Assembly: GCF_026340655.1 (NCBI RefSeq)
Contig: NZ_JAPEOZ010000001.1
Span: 3,348,001 to 3,412,000 of the forward strand
From: Streptomyces sp. NBC_01275
GTDB lineage: Bacteria; Actinomycetota; Actinomycetes; Streptomycetales; Streptomycetaceae
DNA length: 64,000 nucleotides
Reading direction: 5' to 3'
How positions within the stretch are numbered: the first letter of the stretch is position 1; each line of letters starts with the position of its first letter. Shown piece after piece: positions 27,921-37,551 of the stretch. The translations under genes and the position numbers were made by a program. The notes beneath the pieces are model-generated. The model worked only from the letters and a program-made list of their open reading frames with translations, ran no database searches and was not told where the DNA came from.

Positions 27921-29207
27921 ATGGCAGGACCCGCAGGGACCAGAGGAACCGCAGGGACCAGCGGAACCCCGGGAACCCCAGGACCCGCAGGTTCCACAGG
28001 ACCCGCCGGCACTCCGGGCACCCCCCGCGTCCTGCGCGCCATGAACGACCGCGCCGCCCTCGACCTCCTGCTGGCGCACGGCCCCCTGTCCCGCACCCGC
28101 ATCGGCAAGCTCACCGGCCTGTCCAAGCCGACCGCCTCCCAGCTGCTGGCCCGGCTGGAGGCGGCGGGCCTGGTCCTGGCGACCGGCACCACCGAGGGCC
28201 GCCCCGGCCCCAACGCCCAGCTCTACGAGGTCAACCCGACCGCCGCCCACGCCGCCGGCCTCGACGTCACCCCCGAACGCGTCCTCGCCGCCGTCGCCGA
28301 CGTCACCGGCCGGACCGTGGGCGCTTACGAGGTGCCCACACCCGGCAGGAACACCGCCGGGGCCGTCGTACGACAGGTCACCGAGGCCCTGGACGGCGCG
28401 GTGAAGGCCGCGGGGCTGACCCGGGACGACGTGCACCGGCTCGTCGTCGCCACCCCCGGCGCGTTCGACCCCACCACGGGCCGCCTGCGCTACGCCTCCC
28501 ACCTGCCCGGCTGGCACTCCCCGGCGCTGCTCGACGACCTCGCCGCAGCCCTGCCGATGCCCGTCGAGTACGAGAACGACGTCAACCTCGCCGCCGTGGC
28601 CGAACAACGGCTCGGCGCGGCCCGCGGACACGAGGACTTCGTGCTGCTGTGGAACGAGGGCGGCCTGGGCGCCGCGCTCGTCCTCGGCGGGCGGCTGCAC
28701 CGCGGCTGGACCGGCGGCGCGGGCGAGGTGGGCTTCCTGCCCGTGCCGGGCGCTCCCCTGGTCCGCCAGGTCACCAAGGCCAACAGCGGCGGCTACCAGG
28801 AACTCGCCGGTTCGCAGGCGATCCCCCGGCTGGCCCGCGAGCTGGGCATCGCCGACCTCCCGACCGGACCGTACGCCGACGTGGCCGCGGCCCTCGTGGA
28901 GCGGGCGGCGGGCGACCAGGAATCCGGCCCCCACCGGGAGTTGCTGCGCACCTACGCGACCCGGCTCGCGACCGGTCTCGCCTCCCTCGTCTCCGTCCTC
29001 GACCCCGAACTCGTCGTCCTCAGCGGCGCCTCCCTGACCGCCGGCGGCGAGGTGCTGCGCGCACTCGTCCAGGCCGAGCTGGAGGAGCTGGCGGCCTCCC
29101 GGCCGAAGCTGGTCATGGGCGACGTCATCGAACGGCCCGTGCTGCGCGGCGCGTTGGAGAGCGCGCTGGCCGCCACCCGCGACGAGGTCTTCGACACCTC
29201 CCGCTGA
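27921..29207 (+). CDS. csnR: ROK-family repressor of chitosan utilisation
   Basis: 428 aa from ATG 27921; GTG 27891 is an upstream alternative. Residues ~1-38 are a Gly-Thr/Pro/Ala repeat of collagen-like GxY form. The winged helix follows (~45-105; SRTRIGKLTGLSKPTASQLL). The ROK domain (~115-428) has a DVTPERVLAAVADVTG nucleotide-fold start and GGAGEVGFLPV. The ROK zinc-site Cys cluster is not evident, so sugar binding may differ from classic ROK kinases. Known CsnR represses chitosanase and this operon until chitosan oligomers arrive. Gene order and operator support the name. Confidence 0.88.
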   Translation: MAGPAGTRGTAGTSGTPGTPGPAGSTGPAGTPGTPRVLRAMNDRAALDLLLAHGPLSRTRIGKLTGLSKPTASQLLARLEAAGLVLATGTTEGRPGPNAQLYEVNPTAAHAAGLDVTPERVLAAVADVTGRTVGAYEVPTPGRNTAGAVVRQVTEALDGAVKAAGLTRDDVHRLVVATPGAFDPTTGRLRYASHLPGWHSPALLDDLAAALPMPVEYENDVNLAAVAEQRLGAARGHEDFVLLWNEGGLGAALVLGGRLHRGWTGGAGEVGFLPVPGAPLVRQVTKANSGGYQELAGSQAIPRLARELGIADLPTGPYADVAAALVERAAGDQESGPHRELLRTYATRLATGLASLVSVLDPELVVLSGASLTAGGEVLRALVQAELEELAASRPKLVMGDVIERPVLRGALESALAATRDEVFDTSR

Positions 29208-29369
29208 CCCCACCCGCCCCGACCTCCCCCTCCGCACCACCTCCTGGGCGCCACCCCTTCACGGCGCCCCTCCACGCCGCCCCCTCCCGTCACGCCCCAC
29301 CCCTCACGCTCTCCTCCCGTCACGCTCTCCTTCCTTCACCTCACCGTCCCGTTCCCGGAAGGCTCCGTC

Positions 29370-30719
29370 ATGCCCACACGCATACCCGAAGTAGCCCGAA
29401 AAGCGGCTTTTGCCCTCACGGTCTCCACCGCTCTGCTCCTGAGCACGACCGCCTGTACCGGCCAGTCCGCGTCCGGTTCCTCCGACGACGCGTCCAAGGA
29501 GACGACCCTCACCTTCTGGCACGCCTGGAGCGCGCCGAACGAGGTGAAGGGCGTCAAGGCCCTGGTCGCCGGCTTCGAGAAGGCGCACCCCAACATCCAT
29601 GTGAACGTCGTCGGCAACATGACCGACGACAAGATCAACCAGGCCCTGCGGGCGGGCGGCAGCAAGGCGCCCGACGTGATCTCGTCGTTCACCACCAACA
29701 ACGTCGGCAAGTTCTGCTCGTCGGGGGCCCTGGTCGACCTCAACCCGTTCTTCAAGAAGTCGGACATCGACCCGGCGACGACCTTCCCCAAGGCCATGAA
29801 CGAGTACACCCAGTTCGACGGCGACCGGTGCGCCGTACCGCTGCTCGGCGACGCGTACGGCCTCTACTACAACAAGACGGCGTTCAAGGCCGCGGGCATC
29901 ACCGCTCCGCCCAAGACCTGGTCCGAGTTCGAGGCCGACGCCAAGAAGCTGACGATCGCCCAGGGGAACTCGTACAAGCAGCTCGGCTTCATGCCGAACT
30001 ACCACGGGTGGGAGACCACGACCGAGCACTACATGGGGCAGTTCGGGCCGACGTACTTCGACAAGAGCGGCAAGTCGACCGTCGCGACGGACCCGGCCGT
30101 CGCGGACGCGTTCACCCTCCAGAAGAAGCTCGTCGACGAGCTCGGCGGCTTCAAGAAGCTGGAGACCTTCCGCTCCACGCTCGGCGACGAGTGGGGCCCC
30201 AAGCACCCGTTCCAGACCGGCCAGGTGGCCATGCAGCTCGACGGCGAGTGGCGGCTGGGCATGGCCCTGGACGCCAAGCCGGACTTCGAGATCGGCGTGG
30301 CGCCCCTGCCCGTCCCGGACGACCAGGCGGACCAGTACGGCAAGGGCTACATCACCGGCACCATCGCCGGCATCGCCGCGACCAGCAAGAAGCAGAACGC
30401 GGCCTGGGAGCTGGTGAAGTACATGACGACGAACACGGACGCGGTCGTCGCCTTCTCCAACGCCATCCACAACGTGCCCTCGACGCTGGCCGCCCTGAAG
30501 TCGCCGGACCTGAAGTACGACCCGCGCTTCAAGACCTTCCTGGACATCGCGTCGAACCCGCACTCGACCTCGTCCCCCGCGTCGATCAACGGCGGCGTGT
30601 ACCTGACGACGATCCAGCAGCTCGGCTACGACTACGAGAGCGGCGCGACCAGCGACCTGACGGCCGGTCTGAAGAAGGCGGCCGCGCAGATCGACACGGA
30701 CATCGCGCAGGCGAAGTAG
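29370..30719 (+). CDS. csnE: Chitosan-oligosaccharide ABC transporter, solute-binding lipoprotein
   Basis: 449 aa. Signal peptide with lipobox LLSTTAC, lipid-modified Cys29. The mature part is a family-1 (MalE-like) binding protein with LTFWHAWSAPNEVKG at its start and a conserved Trp in GEWRLGM near 292. It captures glucosamine oligomers outside the membrane and delivers them to the CsnF/CsnG permeases. No ATPase gene is present in the operon, so a shared ATPase such as MsiK is presumed. A 162-nt pyrimidine-rich gap separates it from csnR. Confidence 0.92.
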   Translation: MPTRIPEVARKAAFALTVSTALLLSTTACTGQSASGSSDDASKETTLTFWHAWSAPNEVKGVKALVAGFEKAHPNIHVNVVGNMTDDKINQALRAGGSKAPDVISSFTTNNVGKFCSSGALVDLNPFFKKSDIDPATTFPKAMNEYTQFDGDRCAVPLLGDAYGLYYNKTAFKAAGITAPPKTWSEFEADAKKLTIAQGNSYKQLGFMPNYHGWETTTEHYMGQFGPTYFDKSGKSTVATDPAVADAFTLQKKLVDELGGFKKLETFRSTLGDEWGPKHPFQTGQVAMQLDGEWRLGMALDAKPDFEIGVAPLPVPDDQADQYGKGYITGTIAGIAATSKKQNAAWELVKYMTTNTDAVVAFSNAIHNVPSTLAALKSPDLKYDPRFKTFLDIASNPHSTSSPASINGGVYLTTIQQLGYDYESGATSDLTAGLKKAAAQIDTDIAQAK

Positions 30720-30721
30720 CC

Positions 30722-31663
30722 ATGGCCACCCACACGTTGCGGGCGAAGCACCGGCGCTCGGTGCTTCGTAACCTCGCCTTCCTCTCCCCCTGGCTGATCG
30801 GCTTCGCGGTCTTCTTCGCGTACCCGATGATCTCGACGGTCTACTTCTCGTTCATGCACTACGACGGCTTCAAGCCGCCGACGTGGAGCGGGACGAAGAA
30901 CTGGACGTACGTCTTCGAGCACTACCCCTTCTTCTGGCCCGCCCTGCGCAACACCCTGTGGCTGGTCGTCATCATGGTGAGCCTGCGGGTCCTGTTCGGA
31001 CTGGGCGTCGGTCTGCTCATCACGAAGATCAAGACGGGCACGGGCGTCTTCCGCACCCTCTTCTACCTGCCCTACCTGGCCCCGCCCGTGGCCGCCACCA
31101 TGGCCTTCGCCTTCCTCCTCAACCCCGGCACGGGCCCGGTCAACTCGATCCTGGAGAAGATCGGCATCCCGGCGCCGGGCTGGTTCAACGACCCCACCTG
31201 GTCCAAGCCGGCCCTCACCCTGCTCGCCCTGTGGGGCGTCGGCGACCTGATGGTCATCTTCATGGCCGCGCTGCTCGACGTGCCCAAGGAGCAGTACGAG
31301 GCGTCGGAGCTGGACGGGGCGTCGGCGTGGCAGCGCTTCCGCTACGTCACGCTCCCGAACATCTCGCCGATCATCATGTTCGCGGTCGTCACCGGGGTGA
31401 TCCAGGCGATGCAGTACTACACGCAGCCGCTGATCGCCGGGAAGGTCGCCTCGGGGGTGATCCAGGGCGCGGGCACCATGTTCGAGCCCGGCTACCCGGA
31501 GCACTCCACCCTGACCCTCCCCCAGCTCATCTACAACCTCGGCTTCCAGCGCTTCGACTACGGCTCGGCGTGTGTCGTCGCTCTGCTCCTCTTCGCCCTG
31601 TCGATGGCGTTCACCGCGTTCCTGATGCGGCGCCGGGGCGGTCTCATCCAGGCAGGTGACTGA
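30722..31663 (+). CDS. csnF: Sugar ABC transporter permease, MalF type
   Basis: 313 aa with six transmembrane helices; starts 2 nt after the csnE stop. The cytoplasmic EAA loop reads EASELDGASAWQRFRYVTLP, with the conserved Gly, and contacts the ATPase. The N-terminus (RRSVLRNLAFLSPWLIGF) is typical of CUT1 permeases. It forms the membrane channel with CsnG. Its TGA overlaps the csnG ATG (TGATG). Confidence 0.92.
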   Translation: MATHTLRAKHRRSVLRNLAFLSPWLIGFAVFFAYPMISTVYFSFMHYDGFKPPTWSGTKNWTYVFEHYPFFWPALRNTLWLVVIMVSLRVLFGLGVGLLITKIKTGTGVFRTLFYLPYLAPPVAATMAFAFLLNPGTGPVNSILEKIGIPAPGWFNDPTWSKPALTLLALWGVGDLMVIFMAALLDVPKEQYEASELDGASAWQRFRYVTLPNISPIIMFAVVTGVIQAMQYYTQPLIAGKVASGVIQGAGTMFEPGYPEHSTLTLPQLIYNLGFQRFDYGSACVVALLLFALSMAFTAFLMRRRGGLIQAGD

Positions 31664-32568
31664 TGACCCAAGTACTGCACCGGTCGACGGACAGCGCCGC
31701 GGAGCCGAAGGCCCCCGACTCGCCCGCCGAACGGACCGCCCGCCGCAAGGCGCTCCTGGAGTGGATCGCGGTCCACTCCCTCGGGATCGCCGTCGCCCTC
31801 TTCTTCACGCTCCCCTTCGTGTTCGTGTTCCTGACCTCGCTGATGAGCGACTCCCAGGCCCTCAGCCGGGACCTGATCCCGCACACCTGGGAGTGGGCCA
31901 ACTACCGGAAGGTCTTCGATACCCCGGGCTTCCTCACCTGGTGGAAGAACACCCTGATCTACGCCGGCCTCGGCACCGTCCTGACGGTCGTGTCGTCGGT
32001 GCCGGTGGCGTACGCGCTCGCCAAGTTCCGCTTCCGGGGCCGGAATCTGACGCTCATGCTGGTGATCTCGATGATGATGCTGCCGCCGCAGGTGGTCGTC
32101 ATCCCGATGTACCTGTTCTGGGCGAAGCAGCTGGACCTGACGGGCACGCTGTGGCCGCTGATCGTGCCGATGGCGTTCGGCGACGCGTTCTCGATCTTCC
32201 TGCTCCGCCAGTTCCTGATGACCATCCCCAACGAGTACGTGGACGCGGCGAAGGTGGACGGCTGCGGCGATCTGCGCACCCTGCTGAAGGTCGTGCTGCC
32301 GATGGCCAAGCCGGGCATCGCCGCCATCGCCCTCTTCCAGTTCTTCAACGCCTGGAACGACTACTTCGGCCCGCAGATCTACACGTCCGACAACCCGGCC
32401 GCGTGGACGCTCTCCTACGGCCTGGAGTCCTTCAAGGGCGCGCACCACACCGACTGGAACCTCACCATGGCCGCCACCGTGCTGGTCCTGGCCCCCGTGA
32501 TCCTCGTGTTCTTCTTCGCCCAGAAGGCGTTCGTCGAAGGCGTCACCCTGACCGGCGTGAAGGGTTGA
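31663..32568 (+). CDS. csnG: Sugar ABC transporter permease, MalG type
   Basis: 301 aa, six helices. The EAA motif is DAAKVDGCGDLRTLLKVVLP and the end FFFAQKAFVEGVTLTGVKG is the standard MalG C-terminus. Translationally coupled to csnF by a 1-nt overlap. Completes the uptake system for chitosan oligosaccharides. Confidence 0.92.
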   Translation: MTQVLHRSTDSAAEPKAPDSPAERTARRKALLEWIAVHSLGIAVALFFTLPFVFVFLTSLMSDSQALSRDLIPHTWEWANYRKVFDTPGFLTWWKNTLIYAGLGTVLTVVSSVPVAYALAKFRFRGRNLTLMLVISMMMLPPQVVVIPMYLFWAKQLDLTGTLWPLIVPMAFGDAFSIFLLRQFLMTIPNEYVDAAKVDGCGDLRTLLKVVLPMAKPGIAAIALFQFFNAWNDYFGPQIYTSDNPAAWTLSYGLESFKGAHHTDWNLTMAATVLVLAPVILVFFFAQKAFVEGVTLTGVKG

Positions 32569-32575
32569 ACCAGAC

Positions 32576-33850
32576 ATGCAGTCAATGAAACTCACCGTGG
32601 TCGGCGGAGGATCGACCTACACCCCCGAACTCATCGACGGCTTCGCCCGGCTGCGGGACACGCTCCCGGTGGAGGAGCTCGTCCTCGTCGACCCGGCGGC
32701 CGAACGCCTGGAGCTGGTCGGCGGCCTGGCCCGACGCATCTTCGCCAAGCAGGACCACCCCGGCCGCATCGTCACGACCTCCGACCTGGACGCGGCCGTG
32801 GACGGCGCCGACGCCGTCCTGCTCCAACTCCGCATCGGCGGCCAGACGGCACGCCAACAGGACGAGACCTGGCCGCTGGAGTGCGGCTGCGTCGGCCAGG
32901 AGACCACCGGCGCGGGCGGCCTGGCCAAGGCCCTGCGCACGGTCCCGGTGGTCCTGGACATCGCCGAACGCGTCCGCCGCGCCAACCCCGACGCCTGGAT
33001 CGTCGACTTCACCAACCCGGTCGGCATCGTCACCCGCGCCCTGCTGCAACACGGCCACAAGGCGGTCGGCCTGTGCAACGTGGCGATCGGCCTCCAGCGG
33101 AAGTTCGCCGGCCTGCTGGGCGTCACACCCGCCGACGTCCACCTGGACCACGTGGGCCTCAACCACCTCACCTGGGAGACCGCGGTACGGCTGGGCGGCC
33201 CCGAGGGCGAGGACGTCCTGCCCCGCCTGCTGGCCGACCACGGCGACGCCGTCGCCGCCGACCTACGTCTGCCCCGCCCGCTCCTGGACCGCCTGGGCGT
33301 GGTCCCGTCGTACTACCTGCGCTACTACTACGCCCACGACGAGGTCGTACGGGAACTGCGGACCAAGCCGTCACGGGCCGCCGAAGTGGCCGCCATGGAA
33401 CGCGAACTGCTGACCATGTACGGCGATCCGACGCTGGACGAGAAGCCCGCGCTGCTCGCCAAGCGCGGCGGCGCGTACTACTCGGAGGCGGCCGTGGACC
33501 TGGCGGCGGCCCTGCTGACCGGCTCCGGCAGCCCGTACCAGGTCGTGAACACGCGGAACAGCGGCACGCTTCCCTTCCTCCCCGACGACGCGGTGATCGA
33601 GGTCCAGGCGGCCGTCGGCCCGAAGGGCCCCACCCCGCTGCCCGTCGAGCCCGTAGACCCCCTGTACTCGGGCCTGATGGCCAACGTGACGGCGTACGAG
33701 GACCTCGCCCTGGCGGCGGCGCTGCACGGCGGCCGCGACCGGGTCTACAAGGCCCTCCTCGCCCACCCCCTGATCGGCCAGTACGAATACGCCGAGCAGC
33801 TGACCGACCGACTGATCGCACACAACCGGGAGCATCTCGCGTGGGCCTGA
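32576..33850 (+). CDS. csnH: GH4 family 6-phospho-beta-glycosidase
   Basis: 424 aa. NAD-dependent GH4 fold: the dinucleotide loop is KLTVVGGGSTYTPEL; DFTNPVGIVT and GLCNVAIG (catalytic metal-binding Cys) follow, then HVGLNHLTW with the metal-site His/Asn. GH4 enzymes hydrolyse phosphorylated disaccharides by a redox mechanism needing NAD and Mn. In the csn operon it should act on glucosamine oligomers phosphorylated by CsnK. ATG 32576 and 32585 are both possible starts. The end overlaps csnK by 10 nt. Confidence 0.92.
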   Translation: MQSMKLTVVGGGSTYTPELIDGFARLRDTLPVEELVLVDPAAERLELVGGLARRIFAKQDHPGRIVTTSDLDAAVDGADAVLLQLRIGGQTARQQDETWPLECGCVGQETTGAGGLAKALRTVPVVLDIAERVRRANPDAWIVDFTNPVGIVTRALLQHGHKAVGLCNVAIGLQRKFAGLLGVTPADVHLDHVGLNHLTWETAVRLGGPEGEDVLPRLLADHGDAVAADLRLPRPLLDRLGVVPSYYLRYYYAHDEVVRELRTKPSRAAEVAAMERELLTMYGDPTLDEKPALLAKRGGAYYSEAAVDLAAALLTGSGSPYQVVNTRNSGTLPFLPDDAVIEVQAAVGPKGPTPLPVEPVDPLYSGLMANVTAYEDLALAAALHGGRDRVYKALLAHPLIGQYEYAEQLTDRLIAHNREHLAWA

Positions 33851-34815
33851 CGGCAAGTGTCCTCGCCATCGACGCGGGCAACAGCAAGACCGACGTCGCC
33901 GTGGTGGCCGCCGACGGGGAGGTCCTGGCGACCGCCCGCGGCGGCGGCTTCCGCCCGCCGGCCGTGGGGGTCGAGGCGGCGGTGGACGACCTCGCGGACA
34001 CCGTCACGCGCGCGTACACCGCGGCCGGCGTCACCTCGGTGGCCCATGTCTCGGCCTGCCTCGCCAACGCCGACCTGCCCGTGGAGGAGGAACAACTGGC
34101 GGCGGCCCTGCACACACGCGCGTGGGGCACGTCCGTGGACGTCCGCAACGACACCTTCGCGATCCTGCGGGCCGGCGTCGCCGACCCCCGGGGCGTGGCC
34201 GTCGTCTGCGGGGCGGGCATCAACTGCGTCGGCATGCGCCCCGACGGCCGCACCGCCCGCTTCCCGGCCCTGGGCCGCCTCTCCGGCGACTGGGGCGGCG
34301 GCTGGGGCCTGGCCGAGGAGGCGATCTGGCACGCGGCACGAGCGGCCGACGGCAGAGGCGGCCCGACCGCCCTCTCCCACACCCTCCCGGCCCACTTCGG
34401 CCTCCCCACCATGTACGCCCTGATAGAAGCCCTGCACTTCGAGCACATCCCCCCCGCCCGCCGCCACGAGCTGACCCCCGTCCTCTTCGCCACGGCGACC
34501 GAAGGCGACCTTGTGGCCCGCACGATCGTCGCCCGCCTCGCCGAGGAGGTCGCGACCATGGCCGTGGTCGCCCTGACCCGCCTGGACCTCCTGGAGGAGG
34601 AAGCACCCGTGCTGCTGGGAGGAGGAGTCCTCACGGCGGGCCACGGGCAACTGGACGACGGCGTACGGGAGCTGCTCACGGCGCGAGCGCCGAAGGCGGT
34701 GGTGAGTGTGGTGCGCGCACGCCCCGTGCTGGGGGCTGCGTTGCTGGGCCTGGACCGGTTGGAGGCGGGACCGGAGGCACAGGGAAGACTCCGGGCACAT
34801 TTCAACGAGGGCTGA
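33841..34815 (+). CDS. csnK: BadF/BcrA-type sugar kinase (glucosamine/GlcNAc kinase family)
   Basis: 324 aa from GTG 33841, inside the end of csnH. ASKHA-fold ATPase: phosphate-1 loop LAIDAGNSKTDVAVV, GVAVVCGAGINCVG (phosphate 2) and LLGGGVLTAG (adenosine motif). Related to N-acetylglucosamine kinase. Expected to phosphorylate imported glucosamine or its oligomers before CsnH cleavage. Last gene of the csn operon. Confidence 0.9.
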   Translation: MGLTASVLAIDAGNSKTDVAVVAADGEVLATARGGGFRPPAVGVEAAVDDLADTVTRAYTAAGVTSVAHVSACLANADLPVEEEQLAAALHTRAWGTSVDVRNDTFAILRAGVADPRGVAVVCGAGINCVGMRPDGRTARFPALGRLSGDWGGGWGLAEEAIWHAARAADGRGGPTALSHTLPAHFGLPTMYALIEALHFEHIPPARRHELTPVLFATATEGDLVARTIVARLAEEVATMAVVALTRLDLLEEEAPVLLGGGVLTAGHGQLDDGVRELLTARAPKAVVSVVRARPVLGAALLGLDRLEAGPEAQGRLRAHFNEG

Positions 34816-34831
34816 GCATCCGTACGTCGAA

Positions 34832-34898
34832 GGGCGCGGGGCTGCATCGACATGCGGCTCCGCCGCGTGGGCGCGACCAGCCACAACGCTCCCGCGGC
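34832..34898. repeat. Streptomyces-type intergenic repeat
   Basis: A 67-bp stretch beginning gggcgcggggctgcatcgac and containing gcggctccgccgcgtgggcg resembles, from memory, a degenerate element found in many copies between Streptomyces genes. It can fold through its ggctccgcc core. Function unknown, perhaps a terminator. Confidence 0.55.
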
Positions 34899-35039
34899 GA
34901 AGGAACCGAACACACGCTCACGGCGTTCTCATGGACAGGGGTGACTGCGATCTGATCAAGATCCAGTGAAGGCCGGTACACATTGCCGGTCCCGCCAGCA
35001 ATACTGACGGCGGGAGATGACCATGGGGGAGGTCGAAAC

Positions 35040-36416
35040 GTGGCACATCCGGCACCGACTGTCACCGCACAGCCGCCGGCACCGGCACCGCGCCGCACGG
35101 CATTCGCCGAAGGCCTGGACAAAGCCCGCGCCGCCGCGACGACCGAACCCGGCCGCCTCCGCGTCATCGGCGCGATCCTCGCCCTCCTGGTCATCGCGTT
35201 CGGCGCGGTGACGGCCTGGCAGACGAGCGACAGGGCCGCCGCCGCGGACGACGTGCTGCACAAGAGCCAGCCGCTCAGCACCGCCGCCGCCGACATCTAC
35301 CGCGCCCTCGCCGACGCCAACACGGCCGCCTCCAGCGGCTTCCTGGCGGGCGGCCAGGAGACGCCCGAGGCCCGGCAGCGCTACGAGCAGGACATCGACG
35401 AGGCCGCCGCCAAGCTCGTCACCGCGGCCAACAACGCCGACCCCGGCTCCTCCTCCACCGGGTACATCACCAAGCTGAACAAGCTGCTGCCCGAGTACAA
35501 GGGCCTGGTGGAGCGCGCGCGGACGTACAACCGGCAGGGCTTCCCGGTCGGCGGCGCGTATCTGCGGTACGCGAACGAGAAGATGCAGGTCGAGATGCTC
35601 CCGGCCGCCGAGGATCTCTACCAGAACGAGAACCAGCGGCTCGAGGACGACTACGCCGACGCCACGCCCTATCCATGGGCGGCGATCGCGCTGGGCGTCC
35701 TCGCGCTGGCCGGCCTGGCCTATGCCCAGCACCGCAACTACCGCCGTACGAACCGGGTGCTGAACCACGGCCTGGTCGCCGCGACGGCGGCCGCCACCGT
35801 CGTCCTGTTGTGGCTGGTCGTCGGGCACAGCGTGGCCCGCGCGGGGCTGAACGACTCCTACGACCACGGCGTCCGCTCGTTGACCGTCCTGCACGACGCC
35901 CGGATCGCGTCCCTGAAGGCGCGCGGCAACGAGAACCTGACGCTGGTGTCGCGCGGCGCCGAGACCGTGAAGGTGACGGCGGACGGCGAAGAGGTGACGC
36001 TCGACAAGTACGACCACGAGTTCGCCACGGACATGAACACCCTCGGCAAGGGCCTCGCCGAGGCGGCGAAGCTCGCCGACGACCAGTCGGGCGAGAAGCC
36101 GGTCGCGTCGGCCGAGAGCAACATGGCGGAGTGGAAGAAGCGCCACACCGCGGCCCGCGCGCAGGACGACAACGGCAACTACGAGCAGGCGCTGGCCCTG
36201 GTCATCGGCGGCAAGGACGCGACGGGCGCGTGCTTCGACAACGTCGACGACAATCTGGCGGACGCCCTCGCGCACGAGCAGACCGAGTTCAAGCAGGCGG
36301 CCGGGGACGGTCTGGACGCGATGGCCGGACTGCCGATCGGCGCCGCCGCCCTCGCCGTCCTGGGCGCGGCGGGCGCGGTGCTCGGCATCGGCCGCAGGCT
36401 GTCGGAGTACCGGTGA
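35040..36416 (+). CDS. glnX: GlnX-like four-helix membrane sensor protein
   Basis: 458 aa. GTG 35040 is preceded by GGGAGG at 7 nt. Helices at ~42-63 and ~212-230 flank an extracytoplasmic helical domain; ~238-260 and ~428-450 flank a second one containing a GATGACFDNVDDN segment. This twin-domain layout matches mycobacterial GlnX (Rv0412c type), which works with GlnH and the kinase PknG in sensing aspartate/glutamate. Here glnH-like and pknG-like genes follow directly. Homology is inferred from topology and neighbours; no short motif is diagnostic. Confidence 0.78.
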   Translation: MAHPAPTVTAQPPAPAPRRTAFAEGLDKARAAATTEPGRLRVIGAILALLVIAFGAVTAWQTSDRAAAADDVLHKSQPLSTAAADIYRALADANTAASSGFLAGGQETPEARQRYEQDIDEAAAKLVTAANNADPGSSSTGYITKLNKLLPEYKGLVERARTYNRQGFPVGGAYLRYANEKMQVEMLPAAEDLYQNENQRLEDDYADATPYPWAAIALGVLALAGLAYAQHRNYRRTNRVLNHGLVAATAAATVVLLWLVVGHSVARAGLNDSYDHGVRSLTVLHDARIASLKARGNENLTLVSRGAETVKVTADGEEVTLDKYDHEFATDMNTLGKGLAEAAKLADDQSGEKPVASAESNMAEWKKRHTAARAQDDNGNYEQALALVIGGKDATGACFDNVDDNLADALAHEQTEFKQAAGDGLDAMAGLPIGAAALAVLGAAGAVLGIGRRLSEYR

Positions 36417-36430
36417 GAGGGGGCGTGACG

Positions 36431-37480
36431 ATGCGTACGCGACGAGTGCGGGCCGGGCTGACGGTCTTGCGGGCCGGGCTGAGGGGCTGGGGCGGAGTCG
36501 GCGCGATGGCGGCCGTGTGCGCCCTCGCGCTGGCGTTCGCGCTGCTGCTGCCGTGGACCCAGTCCTCCGGGGACGGCGGTCCGGCGCCGGGCGGCCAGGG
36601 CGTCGCCGAGGGCAGTCCGGCGGCCGACGCCGCGTGCAAGGACCCGGAGAAGCAGACGCTGTCGCCGTCCGCCGCGGACGGTCCGACGATCGCCGCGATC
36701 AAGGCCCGGCAGGGCGAGAAGCGCAAGCTGATCGTCGGCGTCGACCAGAACAGCTACCGCTGGGGCTACCGCGACCCGAACAACGTCGGCGCGGAGCTGG
36801 AGGGCTTCGACATCGACCTGGTGCACCGGATAGCCCAGGACATCCTCGGCGACCCCGACGCGGTGCAGTTCAAGGCCATCCCGACCAACCAGCGCATCCC
36901 GGCCATCCAGGAGGGCCGGGTCGACATGGTGGTGCGCACGATGACGATCGCGTGCACCCGGCTGGGCGAAGTCGCGTTCTCCGCGCCCTACTTCAAGACG
37001 GGCCAGCAGGTCCTCGCCCCCAAGTCCTCGACGATCACCGGCTACAACTCCACGCTGGCGAAGAAGAAGGTCTGCACGGCGAGCGGCTCGACCGCCAACA
37101 CCAAGCTGACCGACGACCAGAAGGCCGGCACGCTCGCCGCCAGCGTCGACATCGCCGGCACCGTCCCCAACCAGCTCGACTGTCTGGTCCGGTTGCAGCT
37201 CGGCGAGGCCGACGCGGTGGTCACCGACGGCGCGCTCGCGGCGAGCCAGGCCGCCCAGGATCCGACGGTCGAGCTCAAGGGCGCGCCGTTCACGACCGAG
37301 TACTACGGCGTGGCGATGAAGAAGGACGCCGACGACCTGGTACGCCGGGTCAACCGGATACTGGTCGAGTACCGCGCGAGCGGCTGGCAGACCTCGTACG
37401 ACAAGTGGCTGTCGGCCACACTGGGCGCGGACGCGGCGACGTCGAAGCCGCCCGCGCCGCAGTACCTGCGCACGAGCTGA
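36431..37480 (+). CDS. glnH: GlnH-like amino-acid-binding protein, membrane-anchored
   Basis: 349 aa from ATG 36431; GTG 36413, overlapping the glnX stop, is also possible. An N-terminal helix (~24-43) has no clear lipobox Cys, so anchoring is by an uncleaved or Ala-type signal. The SBP_bac_3 domain has GYRDPNNVGAELEGFDIDLV, then NQRIPAIQEGRVDMVVRTMT, typical of polar amino-acid binders. No ABC permease or ATPase genes accompany it, which fits a sensory rather than a transport role, as in mycobacterial GlnH-GlnX-PknG. Confidence 0.85.
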   Translation: MRTRRVRAGLTVLRAGLRGWGGVGAMAAVCALALAFALLLPWTQSSGDGGPAPGGQGVAEGSPAADAACKDPEKQTLSPSAADGPTIAAIKARQGEKRKLIVGVDQNSYRWGYRDPNNVGAELEGFDIDLVHRIAQDILGDPDAVQFKAIPTNQRIPAIQEGRVDMVVRTMTIACTRLGEVAFSAPYFKTGQQVLAPKSSTITGYNSTLAKKKVCTASGSTANTKLTDDQKAGTLAASVDIAGTVPNQLDCLVRLQLGEADAVVTDGALAASQAAQDPTVELKGAPFTTEYYGVAMKKDADDLVRRVNRILVEYRASGWQTSYDKWLSATLGADAATSKPPAPQYLRTS

Positions 37481-37551
37481 CGTACGGACCGACGAAGCAC
37501 AGGACCGAGCAACGACCGACAGCGGACACACACGGCAGCGAGAGGTGATCG

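Noticed and set aside
25344..29240. 1298-codon open frame on the minus strand
   Set aside because: It runs antisense through the MscS, secreted-protein and csnR genes, is Gly/Arg/Val-rich without domains, and arises from high third-position GC.
36431..37480. Ordinary glutamine ABC uptake operon
   Set aside because: No permease or ATPase genes accompany the binding protein; neighbours are a membrane sensor and a kinase.
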